From contig CBDCUK010000001.1 in the NCBI GenBank assembly GCA_965222755.1, positions 372,001 to 436,000 of the forward strand: a DNA stretch of 64,000 bases, given 5' to 3'. Source of the stretch: JABABV01 sp965222755. Its GTDB lineage: Bacteria; Bacillota_I; Bacilli_A; Mycoplasmatales; JABABV01. Below, piece by piece: positions 44,072-54,620 of this stretch; positions within the stretch are counted from its first letter, which is position 1; the number at the start of each line of letters is the position of its first letter. Under the pieces are notes generated by a model. That model was not told the DNA's origin and did no database searches. It was given only the letters and a program-made list of their open reading frames with translations. Both the position numbers and the translations under genes were made by a program.

Positions 44072-46060
44072 TTAAAATAATATTGCTATTTGATAAACAA
44101 TCAGCGCAATTACGTAAGCAATGATAAACGAAAATATTAATTGATATATTAAATATTTTCATTTTCCAACTTCACGCTTCAAGACAGCCATTGTTGATAA
44201 ACATGGCGTATATAATAAAAAGAAAGCTAAAAATGATAAAGTTGATGGTATTGTGAAAATCTGTGCTAAACCAGCCATCCCTCCACTACCTTTCATTGTG
44301 ATAGCAAGTGAAGCTAGTGCTAATTCTTTTGCTGGGAAAGCTGAAAGAAGCGCTGTTGCTGGTTGTCATGTATTACCAAAACCTAACGGTTTAAAAATGT
44401 AGGCTAATCCTTGTCCTAAATAACCTAAAAAGGAATCATGAACAGCACTATCATCAATAATTCCAGTTGGCCCTAAACGAGTCAAGATGAAAATAATTGC
44501 ACTCCCGATAACAATATAAACTCCTGCGCGAATCATAAATAATTTTGTTTGATTGAATGTTAATTTAATCAGGATTTTATAATTCGGAATTCGTCATCTT
44601 GGTAATTCGATAATAAAATTATCGCCTTGATTACGAAACAAGGTTTTTGATAATAATAAACTAGTTAGAACTGAAACAGCAAAGCCTAAAATCGTTAATC
44701 CTAAAACTAAAATTCAAGCATATTCTGTTGGTAATATCATTGCTGAAAACCCACCATAGAAAATTGCGCGGGCACTACATGACATAAATGGAATCACCAT
44801 AATAGTTTTGATGCGCTCTTTTTCATTTTGAATATTCCGCGTTGCCATAATTCCTGGAATGTTGCAACCAGTCCCAGCTAATAACGAGACTAAACCTTTT
44901 CCAGATAAACCAAATTTTTCTAAAATCGCATCGAACAATAATCCTGTTCTAGCAAGATAGCCGGTCTGGTTTAAAATTGTAATTAAAATATACATAATCA
45001 GCATAAAAGGAATTAAAGTAATAATCGTGAAAACTCCATTTAAAATTCCGTTCGTTAAAAAATCATTAATCAAACTATTAAAATGAAATTGATGGGCAAA
45101 TAAATTATGAATTTTATTCAATAATGAATTATCACCATCAGTCATAATTTTACTTAAATAATTTTGTAAGAAAAGTCCGGTATATTTTGAGTAAGTTAAA
45201 AAGTATATTAATGACATTAAAGCAATGAAAAGAATCGGACCATATATTTTTGATAAAACAATATGGTCGATTTTTTTATCAACACTTCTTTTTAATTGAT
45301 AATTTGGTGAATAGATAACGCTATTTTTTAAAACACCTTTAATAAATCGATCGCGGCAAAGATTAATTAAAGTCATCGTATTAGGAGCGACATTGCTTAA
45401 AATATCATTAATCTTTTTTCATACCTCAACTGTCGAAGTCTCTTTTAGATGTTCGATGACAATTTTATTTTTCTCTAATAATTGTAAACTTAAAAATCTT
45501 TTATTCAAAGTCTTATTATTAATTAACAGACTTAAATCATCAATATATTTTTCAATTTTTGCTAAATAAGTAATCTTGAAATTTTGTTGATCAGTATTTA
45601 AATTATTCATTAACGGATTAATTGTTTTCTGATCAAAATTATTGACGCTATAAACGTTGACCGACAATGCAGTTGATAGTTTTTCCGTATCAATCTTAGA
45701 ATCGCCTAACTCATCGATCATACTAATGGCAACGTTATTAACTAAGCCAGTTTCTAGCAACTGAATCAATAAATTAAAATCACGACTAATTGAGTGAGCT
45801 CCAATAACGCTTAGTATTTTATCGAATTGTTTTGATATTAAAGCATTCATAATAATTTTTTGATCATTACTTTTATGCGAAAGTGAATAGACTCCTGGTA
45901 AATCAACAGCAATTAAATTCTGTTTTTTAACTTGTCCCTCAGATGCAGCCACAGTGATACCAGAATAATTACCAACATTAGAAACTGTATTAGTGATTGC
46001 ATTAAATAGTGTTGATTTTCCAATATTAGGAGCCCCAACAATTAAAATTTTATTTTTCAT
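44072..46060 (-). CDS. feoB: ferrous iron transport protein B
   Basis: GTP-dependent Fe(II) importer of the inner membrane, 662 residues. The N-terminal G domain has G1 GAPNIGKST, GNYSGITV and G3 DLPGVYSL. G4, normally Asn-x-x-Asp, reads SMID with Ser113 in place of Asn. The membrane part has the two gate repeats, including AGTGCNIPGIMATR and AFPAKELALAS, and TPCLSTMAVLKRE. It starts at the stop of feoA in a TAATG overlap. Iron brought in could supply the 4Fe-4S fumarase at 3 kb. Confidence 0.95.
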
Positions 46061-46281
46061 TATTTTATTTTTACCTCTATTGATTCTGCCACATTGCGTT
46101 TTAAAACGTATTCAACACCAGACAATAAAAAAGATACATAGCGTTTGTTGTCATATCGAGACTCAATATAAATAGTAGTGTGTTTGTGTAGTCCCATATT
46201 GATTAAGCTATGTTGGTATTTTGATGATTCGATATTAATTATTTCAATAATACAAGGTTGAAAAATTTGCGCTAATTTCAT
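46060..46281 (-). CDS. feoA: ferrous iron transport protein A
   Basis: 73-residue SH3-like cytoplasmic partner of FeoB. LINMGLHKHTTIYIE and the C-terminal VLKRNVAESIEV match the FeoA pattern (LxxMGL...G..I.V...). It overlaps feoB by one base, the usual gene pair. No Fur-type operator is identified in the 113-base gap upstream. Confidence 0.88.
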   Translation of the reverse strand: MKLAQIFQPCIIEIINIESSKYQHSLINMGLHKHTTIYIESRYDNKRYVSFLLSGVEYVLKRNVAESIEVKIK

Positions 46282-46335
46282 AGTTATGTAATATTATAAA
46301 ATATTAAAAAAATAAATGTTGTAAAACTATAATTC

Positions 46336-46374
46336 GAAAAGAAAAAACCAACTTACTAGTAGTTGGTTTTTTAA
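46336..46374 (-). terminator. Rho-independent terminator after rpsI
   Basis: Stem AAAAAACCAACT with AGTTGGTTTTTT around a TACTAGT-type centre, downstream of the rpsI stop at 46395. Confidence 0.88.
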
Positions 46375-46394
46375 ATAAATAACATAGTTTAGAA

Positions 46395-46787
46395 TTATCG
46401 TTTTGAAAATTGAGGAGCTTTACGAGCACCTTTAAGTCCGTATTTTTTACGTTCTTTAACACGTGCGTCACGTGTTAGCATTCCAGCTTTTTTCAATACG
46501 CTACGGTAATCTGCACTTGCTTCTAATAAAGCACGAGCGATTCCTAAACGAATAGCACCTGATTGAGAAGAGAATCCTCCACCACGAACATTAACAAGAA
46601 CATCAAATGTTCCAATTGTCTTAGTTAGTTCTAAAGGTTGTTCTAAATCTTGAATTAAAGTTTTGTAAGGTAAGTATTTTTCAATCTCAACTTTGTTGAT
46701 TGTGATTTTTCCTTTACCTTCAACTAAACGTACACGAGCTACAGAAGTCTTACGACGTCCTGTTGCTGCGAAAACAATCTTACTCAT
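46395..46787 (-). CDS. rpsI: ribosomal protein S9
   Basis: Small-subunit protein whose C-terminal tail reaches the decoding centre; 130 residues, normal. TGRRKTSVARVRL, VRGGGFSSQSGAIRLGIARAL and the basic end APQFSKR are diagnostic. Its ATG overlaps the rplM stop (TAATG), so translation is coupled. Confidence 0.98.
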   Translation of the reverse strand: MSKIVFAATGRRKTSVARVRLVEGKGKITINKVEIEKYLPYKTLIQDLEQPLELTKTIGTFDVLVNVRGGGFSSQSGAIRLGIARALLEASADYRSVLKKAGMLTRDARVKERKKYGLKGARKAPQFSKR

Positions 46788-47239
46788 TATTTAATCGCCC
46801 CTTTAGCTTTAATTGCATATGGTTCTGGTTTTTGCGCTTCTTGTTTATGATTAGCATTACGGTAAACAAATAAGTTCTTTAATTGTTTAGCTCCTAATTT
46901 AGTTTTAGGAAGCATTCCTTTAATTGCTAAATTTACCATTCTAATAGAATTATTTTTCAATAAATCTTTAGCTATCGTTACTTTTAAACCACCTGGGTGT
47001 AAAGAATGACGGTAGTATTTTTTGTTATTTAATTTATTACCAGTTAAAATTAACTTATCACTATTAATAATAATGATGTTATCTCCACAATCGACATGCG
47101 GTGTGAATGTTGGTTTATTTTTACCACGTAATATAGTTGCCGATACAGTCGCTAAGTGACCTAATGTTACATCAGTAGCATCGATTAAATATCAACGCTT
47201 TTCAACTTTAGCTGCGTTTATCATAGTTGTTTGTTTCAT
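46787..47239 (-). CDS. rplM: ribosomal protein L13
   Basis: Large-subunit protein, 150 residues. WYLIDATDVTLGHLAT, the YRHSLHPGG block and VNLAIKGMLPKTKLG are diagnostic. ATG 47239 follows GGAGGTAA. The C-terminus adds a few Lys/Ala residues. It is first in the rplM-rpsI pair and lies directly after the leader hairpin. Confidence 0.98.
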
Positions 47240-47249
47240 TTTTTGTTAC

Positions 47250-47284
47250 CTCCAACAAATGTAGATCGTCCGGGGCTACATTCG
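47250..47284 (-). promoter_or_regulatory. L13-type ribosomal leader hairpin
   Basis: On the minus strand AATGTAG (47276-47282) pairs with CTACATT (47258-47264) around CCCCGGACGAT, immediately before the rplM ribosome site. This size and place match the L13 leader motif of Firmicutes, through which r-protein feedback on rplM-rpsI is proposed. GC-rich bases in such an AT-rich gap support a structured RNA. Confidence 0.75.
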
Positions 47285-47344
47285 CCACAAAAATATGGGC
47301 AAGATATATTATATAATAAATCGTCATTAAATACAACATTTACT

Positions 47345-48094
47345 TTAATAAATTACCTTATCTAAGTATAATCCATTGCCAACAATAATTGCATCAGAAA
47401 TATGACGTTGTTTTGCCAGCAATAATTTCTTAAAATCATTAACGCTTAGTTCGTTCTTTCCAACCAATATTAAATTGGCTACCAAGATGCGAACCATATG
47501 TTTTAAAAAGCGATTTCCACTAACTTTAAAATTATAATCATTTTCATTTTCACTAACTTTAAAATCAAAAATATTACAAATTGGATTTTTAGCAAATCGA
47601 TTATATGATGAAAAACTAGTAAAATCGTGTTCTCCAATTAACAAAGTAATTGCTTTGTTAATTTTAGCTAAATTTAAAACTCCATCACCAGCATAACCAT
47701 AATAACGATCATTAAAAACATTTGGTTTACGTTTTGCTAATTGGTAATGATAAATTTTATATTTAGCATTAAAACGAGCATTAAAATCAGCATCAACAGT
47801 GCTGATTTTTAATATTTGAATATCTCTAGGACTCATGATTGTTAGTAATTTGAATAATTTTATTTCAGTAATCGCTCGTTCAGTTTTAAAATTAAAAACG
47901 AAATTACGACTATGGACATTACGATCTGTTCGACTACAACCAGTAATGGAAATTTTCTCAGCTAACGTATCTGATAAAATTTCTTCAATTGTATGACGAA
48001 TTGTTCGGTGTTTTATTTGTTTGGCTCAACCAAAAAAGTCACTACCATCATACATAATAGTAACTTTAAAATTAGTAGAATTATTTAATTTCAT
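47345..48094 (-). CDS. truA: tRNA pseudouridine(38-40) synthase
   Basis: Modifies U38-U40 of the tRNA anticodon arm. 249 residues. YDGSDFFGWAKQ, the catalytic Asp in SRTDRNVHS, YYHYQL-type (KIYHYQLAKR) and the C-terminal GNRFLKHMVRI are present. The usual RTDxGVHA reads RTDRNVHS. It starts 3 bases from the ecfT stop, as is common in Firmicutes (ecfA-ecfA-ecfT-truA-rplM-rpsI). Confidence 0.95.
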
Positions 48095-48096
48095 TC

Positions 48097-48987
48097 TTAA
48101 CCTCGATGCGGTGTTAATTGATTATATCAATGTGGTAATGATAAACCAACAAAATCTTGATTAGCAAAAAAACTAAAAAATATCACGGTTGCAAAACAAC
48201 TAATAATAATTAATAAATAAAGGACATCAGTAAATCGGACATTAAAAGAACGATAACGAGTTCTAGTTGCTAAAACATTATAACCACGTGCTTCTAAAGC
48301 ATCCGCTAAATCGTATGCTTTAGAAAACGCGCTCAAGAATAAAGGAATAATCAATGTTACAAGAGCTTTGAATTTTTCGGAAATTTTTCCATTTTCAAAG
48401 TCAACACCACGAGAAGCTTGAGCTTGCATAATACGCTGTGCATCAGCTAATAATGTTGGAATAAAGCGTAAAGCAATTGCAATAATCATTGATACTACTG
48501 TTGTGGGAAACTTAATAATTTTTAAAGGTGCCATTAAATCTTCTAAACCAATCATCAAGTCTAGTGGTTTTGTTGTTGCTGTTAAAATTGTCGTTGTAAT
48601 AACCATTAAAAAAATTCGCATAAAAATTAATACTGTAGCTTCAATCGAGCCAATACTAATTTTAAATTTAGCTGGTTTAGAGCCAAATTGTAAAGTTGAT
48701 CAAAACACTTTTCCCATATCATCTTTAATCGTAAAACAATTTAAAATGAAGAGAATGATAATGATAAGAAACATCGATTTAACAAAACCTAGTAAAGTTT
48801 TTAAAGGGATTTTTGAAGCAATTAATATCATAAAGATAAAAACGCCAAAAACTGAAAATACCAAAATATTTTTCACTAAAAAGATTGATACAATAACAAA
48901 TAATAAGGCTATGATTTTGTAACGTGGATCCATTCGATGAATAGCAGAATTATAAGGGATATAACGCCCTAATGTTTTTGAACCCAT
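48097..48987 (-). CDS. ecfT: ECF transporter transmembrane component EcfT
   Basis: Shared membrane subunit that couples the two ATPases to exchangeable vitamin or ion binding (S) proteins. 296 residues with about five or six helices. HRMDPRYKI near the N-terminus, and the two Ala/Ser-Arg-Gly coupling motifs (ASRGVDFENG and LEARGYN) are present. It overlaps ecfA2 by one base. No S component is seen in the window. Confidence 0.95.
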
Positions 48988-50003
48988 TATTTAGACACCG
49001 CCTTTTTTGAAGACTTTGGTTTTATTAAATTATTTTTCGCTTTTTGATGAGCGATAACTGATTTAAATGGTGAAACTTTTATGGCAGCAGTTTTTTTAAT
49101 TTTCGGATTATGATTGGTTTTACATGGGGCTTTCTTTTGATCGTTTTTCAACAAATCAATAATTGCACTTGCTAACGAATCAATATTATTAATATTTTTT
49201 GGTAATTGAATTTTATGATGTTCTAATTCATTAACAAAAGAAGTCACTTGTGGAAGTAATAAATCACTTTCATGTAAAATTATTGGACTCAATAATAATT
49301 TATTAGTATTATCGATATATTCAACTCGCGTATCTTTCATAATTAATGTTTTATTAGAATACTCAAGCGCATTATCTAAATTATGGGTTACCATAATAAT
49401 TGTTTTACCTTCTTGATTCAATTTTTTTAAAATTTGTAAAATATCATAAGCTCCACTTGGATCAAGTCCAGCAATAGGCTCATCAAAAATTAAAATTTCT
49501 GGCTCACACGATAAAACAGAAGCAATCGCAACACGGCGTTTTTGACCACCAGATAATCCAAATGGACTATGTTGCAACATATCTTTTGATAATCCAACAG
49601 TTTCAATGTATTCAGTTGCTCTTTTAACTGCCTCGTCGTGCTTAATCCCAAAGTTTTTAGGACCAAAAATAATTTCCCGTTCGATTGTACTTTCAAAAAT
49701 TTGATATTCAGCAAATTGAAAGACAACTCCAACACGACGGCGCAATTCTTTAATTTTGCGTAATTTACGTCGTGATGGCGTAATTTTAAAATTCAGAATT
49801 TCAATATCTCCCAAAGTTGGTTTAATAAGAGCGTTTAAATGTTGAATTAAAGTTGATTTTCCAGATCCAGTAATTCCCACGATTGCTAAAAAATCACCCT
49901 CATCAATAGTTAAAGAGACATTGTCGAGTGCTTTTTGTTCAAACGGTGTGCGTAAACCATAAATTTGGGTTACGTTATTTATTTTAATTTGTGTTTTTGA
50001 CAT
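48987..50003 (-). CDS. ecfA2: ECF transporter ATPase EcfA2
   Basis: 338-residue ATPase: Walker A GITGSGKST, Q-loop, signature LSGGQKRR and Walker B ILIFDEPIAGLDP. A Lys-rich tail of about 50 residues (from KKAPCKTN to the end) extends beyond the usual length. It overlaps ecfA1 by 25 bases and ecfT by one, the standard three-gene module. Confidence 0.96.
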   Translation of the reverse strand: MSKTQIKINNVTQIYGLRTPFEQKALDNVSLTIDEGDFLAIVGITGSGKSTLIQHLNALIKPTLGDIEILNFKITPSRRKLRKIKELRRRVGVVFQFAEYQIFESTIEREIIFGPKNFGIKHDEAVKRATEYIETVGLSKDMLQHSPFGLSGGQKRRVAIASVLSCEPEILIFDEPIAGLDPSGAYDILQILKKLNQEGKTIIMVTHNLDNALEYSNKTLIMKDTRVEYIDNTNKLLLSPIILHESDLLLPQVTSFVNELEHHKIQLPKNINNIDSLASAIIDLLKNDQKKAPCKTNHNPKIKKTAAIKVSPFKSVIAHQKAKNNLIKPKSSKKAVSK

Positions 50004-50845
50004 ATTTCATCCACCAAAATTGCTTGAACAAATTCCGGCTTAACAGCAGGAATTTTAGCATTAATTAATTTACTTAGTTTATAAACGAATGGAAAATCTA
50101 AATGATTTTTACGCACAAATGCTTCGTTGATAAATAAATTATTAGGCGTAAATTTACCAACATACTTTGAATCTCGCAACACAATAACCTCGTCACAATT
50201 TAAAACTTCTTCCATATCATGAGTAATTGAAATAATTGTTTTATTTGGGAGTTGCGATAAATCATACATAATTTTTTTAACGTCTTTACGCCCTCTTGGG
50301 TCTAACATTGATGTTGTTTCATCAAAGATAATAATATTGCTCTCTAGTGCTAAAACACCAGCGACAGCAACTCTTTGCTTTTGACCACCAGATAAATTTT
50401 GGGGTTCTTTATCTAGGAGATGGTTCATATCAACAATTTTAGTAACTCGATTAATAATTCCATCCATCATATCGGGATTAACTTCTCGATTTTCTAACCC
50501 AAAAGCGATATCATCTCTCACAGTTGCACCAATAAATTGATTATCAGGATTTTGGAAAACAACTCCTAAATTAAAGCGAATATCTTTAATTGTGTCTGGT
50601 GACATTTCCATTCCTTTAACAACAATTTTTCCTTTATTTGGTTTTAATAAGCCCATAATAATTTTTGCTAGTGTTGATTTACCAGACCCATTATGACCAA
50701 CAATACAAGTATAACTACCTTCAGTAATAGTTAAATTTAAATTATCAACTGCTTTACGTTTGCTAGTTTCATAAGAAAAACTAACATTTTTAACTTCAAT
50801 AATTGCGTTTTTCATATCAGTAATTTCTTTAACTGTTTGATTCAT
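49979..50845 (-). CDS. ecfA1: ECF transporter ATPase EcfA1
   Basis: 288-residue ATPase: Walker A GHNGSGKST, VFQNPDNQF Q-loop typical of ECF ATPases, signature LSGGQKQR, Walker B IIIFDETTSMLDP. ATG 50845 is preceded by AAAAGGAGG at good spacing, although the first 10 residues are extra and an inner Met (MKNAIIEVKN) is also possible. It starts 17 bases after the HEPN-like gene. Confidence 0.96.
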   Translation of the reverse strand: MNQTVKEITDMKNAIIEVKNVSFSYETSKRKAVDNLNLTITEGSYTCIVGHNGSGKSTLAKIIMGLLKPNKGKIVVKGMEMSPDTIKDIRFNLGVVFQNPDNQFIGATVRDDIAFGLENREVNPDMMDGIINRVTKIVDMNHLLDKEPQNLSGGQKQRVAVAGVLALESNIIIFDETTSMLDPRGRKDVKKIMYDLSQLPNKTIISITHDMEEVLNCDEVIVLRDSKYVGKFTPNNLFINEAFVRKNHLDFPFVYKLSKLINAKIPAVKPEFVQAILVDEICQKHKLK

Positions 50846-50862
50846 ATTTTTTAGCCTCCTTT

Positions 50863-51528
50863 TTATTTAATAAAATTTAAATTCGGAAAATTGTTTTTCA
50901 TTTTTCGATAAGCATAATTATGTTTTTGGATTAAGTATTCTATATCAATTTTTAACATACGAAATAAATTTGGTGTTAAAAATTTATAAGATTCTCTTAA
51001 TAGTGAATCAGCTGAAAATCATGGTTGTGGTAAATCTGGTAAATACAAAATAATTCCATTATGACAAATTACATTACGTGTTTTCACAAATTTATGAATG
51101 ATAACTTTAAATTTTAACGGACTTAATTTATTATAATTAAACTGTTTTTTAATAAATTTAACATACTCTTCTTTCAGAGAAACAATAATGTTATAAAGTT
51201 CTGAAAAAGGAATACTATAAATATAATCTTCAATTGTAAGGTTTTCTTTTTGAAGGCGGATTTTTATTTCACGGGTTGTTTTTCCTAAATAAGCATTTAA
51301 GTCGTCAACTTTACGCGAATAAAAAACTGGTGTAGTAATTTTATGTAATGCTGCTACATTTAAATACTCGACAAATAAACGGACAGTTGCTGCTTTAATT
51401 CGTCTTTCGATATTAGTCATATATTTAAACATCATCATCTTGAAATCATATTCTAAATCGGAAAATTTAGTTGCTTCATTATCACTAATAGCTAATTTAT
51501 CTTTAATTATTTTAGTATTATAATGCAA
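50863..51528 (-). CDS. Abi-like HEPN domain protein
   Basis: 221 residues. The segment MTNIERRIKAATVRLFVEYL near the N-terminus and TRNVICHNG near residue 165 give the R-x4-H motif of HEPN ribonucleases, in the pattern of the Abi_2 (AbiD/AbiF) family, whose members are linked to phage abortive infection or toxin action. No ATG is near. TTG at 51528 lies 6 bases after AAAGGTGAT, so it is preferred over GTG 51537, which is part of the ribosome site itself. It stands between rplQ and ecfA1 in the housekeeping operon. Confidence 0.75.
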
Positions 51529-51656
51529 TAATATCACCTTTATTTTAATTTTTTATTTTTCGATTACTATATATATAAATTATATCAAATTTTAAAGTTA
51601 GTTTTTGACAATAACATTTAATATTTTGATATTTAAAAAAAATTGAACAAGATAAT

Positions 51657-51690
51657 AAAAAAACAACAAAATTGTCTTTGTTGTTTTTTA
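51657..51690 (-). terminator. Rho-independent terminator after rplQ
   Basis: Stem AAAAAACAACAAA with TTTGTTGTTTTTT around ATTGTC, at the end of the S10-spc-alpha gene string. Confidence 0.9.
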
Positions 51691-51712
51691 ATTAGATACT
51701 AGAAATTTAGTT

Positions 51713-52072
51713 TTAAACAAGAGTAATAATAACTTTAAGAGCGTTATCACCGCGACGATTATTTAATTTTAAAATTCTTGTATAACCACCATTACGATCT
51801 TTGTAACGCGGCCCGATTTTGTTAAATAATTTTTGTAAAACGTCTTCGTCTTCAGAAACTTTAACATTACGTAAAATTTTAGCTGCTTGACGACGAGCAT
51901 GTAAATCATTACGTTTTGCTAAAGTAATTAATTTTTCAACATGACGACGTAATTCTTTAGCACGAGCTTCAGTAATAGTTAGTTTTTCATGTAAGATTAA
52001 ATCAGTTGCTAAATTACGAATTAACGCTTCTCTTCACGCACGATTTTTACCTTGGACTTGTTGATATGACAT
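51713..52072 (-). CDS. rplQ: ribosomal protein L17
   Basis: 119 residues. NRAWREALIRNLATDLILHEK and the Arg/Lys-rich ARAKELRRHVEKLITLAK match L17, and RYKDRNGGYTRI is diagnostic. Last gene of the long ribosomal string, followed by a terminator. Confidence 0.97.
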
Positions 52073-52091
52073 ATATTAGACTCCTCCTCAA

Positions 52092-53102
52092 TTAGTTTTT
52101 AACTGTAAATGTTAAGTTGTTTTCTTCCATTTTATCAATGATTTCTTTTAGTGATTTTTTACCTAAGTTTTTAATTGTTTGCACTTCATCTAGAGATTTA
52201 GTGATTAAATCCTTAATAGTTTCAATACCAGATCTTTTTAAACAATTATATGAACGAACTGATAAATCTAGATCTAGAATTGATAGATTTAGTGCTTTGT
52301 TTTCAACAACGCTTTCAAGTTCTTGTTCAAAAATTTCTTCTGGGTCTTCAATTGGTGCTAATTTTTCAAATACTTGTAAATGAGCAATTAGAATATTGGC
52401 CGCTTGAGAAATCGCTTCAAAAGGTTTAATAATCCCTGTTGTCGTAATATTAATTGTTAATTTTTCTTCATCTGAATCAATTGTTGATGTAACTTTTTCA
52501 ACTTTGTAATTTACATTTAAAATTGGTGAAAAACTAGAATCAATTGCAATTAATTGTCCTGTTTTTAAATCAGATATCATTTTTGCTTCATGGTTTTTAA
52601 TATATTTTTTGTTATCTTCAAAAGTTAGAAATCCTCGACTATTACGTATAAAAATTTCCATACTAAAAGCGTTAGTTTCAGCGCCAGTTGCTTTCGCACA
52701 ATGGGCAATAACTTGTTCTGGATTAGCTACTTCAACACCACTTGGTAAGATTAAATCCTTAGCTTTTAAAGTTCCTGTTTTACTATCTAAAACAGCAACA
52801 CATATTTTTGAATCATCAATAATGTTACGGTCTACAATAAAATTAATGTTTTTAACATTTAAAATAATATTAACAACGTTTTCGCTTACGCCTGGAATTG
52901 TTGCAAACTCATGACTAACACCTTTAATTTTAATAGCAAAAGCACTGCTACCAATAATATTAGATAATAAAATACGACGTAAACTATTACCTAGTGTTTG
53001 ACCGAATCCACGTTCTAAAGTTTGGGCTTCAAAAACACCATGAAATTCATCAGATTGATTAATATTAACTTGTTTAAAAGCTGGTTTAGTAAACTTTTTC
53101 AT
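52092..53102 (-). CDS. rpoA: RNA polymerase alpha subunit
   Basis: 336 residues. The N-terminal dimerisation domain has ERGFGQTLGNSLRRILLSNI and GVSHEFATIPGV; the C-terminal alphaCTD has LDLSVRSYNCLKRSGIETIKDL. Normal length. It follows the dehydrogenase gene, which separates it from rpsK. Confidence 0.98.
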   Translation of the reverse strand: MKKFTKPAFKQVNINQSDEFHGVFEAQTLERGFGQTLGNSLRRILLSNIIGSSAFAIKIKGVSHEFATIPGVSENVVNIILNVKNINFIVDRNIIDDSKICVAVLDSKTGTLKAKDLILPSGVEVANPEQVIAHCAKATGAETNAFSMEIFIRNSRGFLTFEDNKKYIKNHEAKMISDLKTGQLIAIDSSFSPILNVNYKVEKVTSTIDSDEEKLTINITTTGIIKPFEAISQAANILIAHLQVFEKLAPIEDPEEIFEQELESVVENKALNLSILDLDLSVRSYNCLKRSGIETIKDLITKSLDEVQTIKNLGKKSLKEIIDKMEENNLTFTVKN

Positions 53103-53120
53103 TAAATCACCTCTTGATTT

Positions 53121-53723
53121 TTAGTATCCTATGCGTTTGATTTTTCCTGTTTGTAATCCGAAAACAAGTTTATAAACATTTTGTCCAATTACCATTCCAT
53201 CGACCGGGACAAACCCAGGGAAAAATGGTTGATAATGTTCAAATGATTGTTTTAATGCATTAGGACTAATGACATTAACGCGACATTGTGATCTTAACTC
53301 TAAAGCTGCTGCTTTAACAAAAGCATGTAAAGCGCCTCCAACAACACCCGACATCATTCCAAACTTAATTGGTTGATCGACGATGATTCCTGAAGTTAGT
53401 GTGAAAGATCCATTAGGATTACTTAAATATTTAACTCCGTATTTAACTAAATTAATTTGTCCCATTAATTTATTGTCAAAACTGAGTTTTCAATCAGCAT
53501 CACTACTTTTTAAAAATGTTTCAAAAGCAGTTTTTCCAGTTGTTGAAATTAAATGATCGAATTTTCCAATTTTTTCAAAAAATTTCTTAATTGATTCTGG
53601 TTTTGTAATATCAATATCTTTTGAACCAGCTTTAATTAACTCAATTTCTGAATTTTGCTTTTCAAAATAACTTGATACACATTTACCGATTGTTCCTGTT
53701 GCTCCAATAATAACGATTTTCAT
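53121..53723 (-). CDS. short-chain dehydrogenase/reductase family protein
   Basis: 200 residues with the Rossmann loop GATGTIGK at the N-terminus, DIDITKPESI, and the C-terminal RVNVISP. The usual YxxxK catalytic pair is not seen: the segment reads GGALHAFVKAAALEL, as in an atypical SDR subgroup with a conserved GALxxFVxxAA block. Reaction unknown. Inserted between rpsK and rpoA, two genes that are normally neighbours; spacing of 18 bases to rpoA suggests co-transcription. Confidence 0.85.
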
Positions 53724-53833
53724 AATATACTCCTAGTAATTAAAAACACAAAAATGGTTTTTATAATTAAATGTCTTTTATAATTTATATTATATAACAT
53801 TTTTGGTTCAATAATTACTTTTTGCTTAGAGAA

Positions 53834-54223
53834 TTATAGACGTTTTTTCTTCGGCGTTGTTCCGTTATGAGGAATTGGTGTGATATCTTTAATATCTTTA
53901 ATATTAATTCCCATAGCTTGCATTTGACGAACTGATGCGTCTTTACCAGGACCTGTTCCTTTTAAACGAACTAATACAGTATTCATTCCGAATTCTTGTG
54001 CTTTTTTAATCGCTGCCTGAGCTGCTAATTGAGCTGCATAAGGTGTTGATTTTTTATGACCTTTAAACCCAAGTGCTCCAGCACTAGATCAAGTTAATGT
54101 TTTACCATTTAAGTCAGTAATAGTTACAATTGTATTACTATATGTTGAATGTACGTGTGCATATCCTTCAACTACAACTTTTTTAATTTTGCTTTTTTTA
54201 GTTGTTTTTTTCTTAATTGCCAT
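53834..54223 (-). CDS. rpsK: ribosomal protein S11
   Basis: 129 residues. YAHVHSTYSNTIVTITD, TPYAAQLAAQAA and the conserved end RLKGTGPGKDASVRQMQ with PHNGTTPKKKR are diagnostic. The N-terminus is extra Lys-rich. Starts 11 bases after rpsM. Confidence 0.98.
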
Positions 54224-54234
54224 AAAGTGCCTCC

Positions 54235-54609
54235 CTACTTACTTGCTACTTTTTTATTAGCTACTGTTTTACGAGGACCTTTACGTGTACGAGCATTCGT
54301 TTTTGAAGATTGACCACGAACTGGTAAACCTTGACGATGACGACGACCACGATAAGCATTAATATCCATTAAACGCTTAATGTTTTCGCTTACTTCACGA
54401 CGTAAATCTCCCTCTAATTTATATTGTCTAGCGATAGTACGAATTTGATTTAATTCTTCATCTGTTAAATCTTTCGTTTTTTTATCAACTGAAATTTTAG
54501 CTTCTTCCAGAATTTTTTCTGAAAGTGATTTTCCGATACCAAAAATACTTGTTAAAGCAATAACAATTCTTTTATTATTTGGTACTTCGATATTTAATAT
54601 ACGTGCCAT
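54235..54609 (-). CDS. rpsM: ribosomal protein S13
   Basis: 124 residues. ARILNIEVPNNKR at the start and the C-terminal RGRRHRQGLPVRGQ with Lys/Arg-rich tail are typical. Preceded by AAGGAGG. Confidence 0.98.
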   Translation of the reverse strand: MARILNIEVPNNKRIVIALTSIFGIGKSLSEKILEEAKISVDKKTKDLTDEELNQIRTIARQYKLEGDLRREVSENIKRLMDINAYRGRRHRQGLPVRGQSSKTNARTRKGPRKTVANKKVASK

Positions 54610-54620
54610 GTAGTTCCTCC

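Noticed and set aside
49490..49735. 81-codon minus-strand frame within ecfA2
   Set aside because: Off-frame shadow of the ATPase gene.
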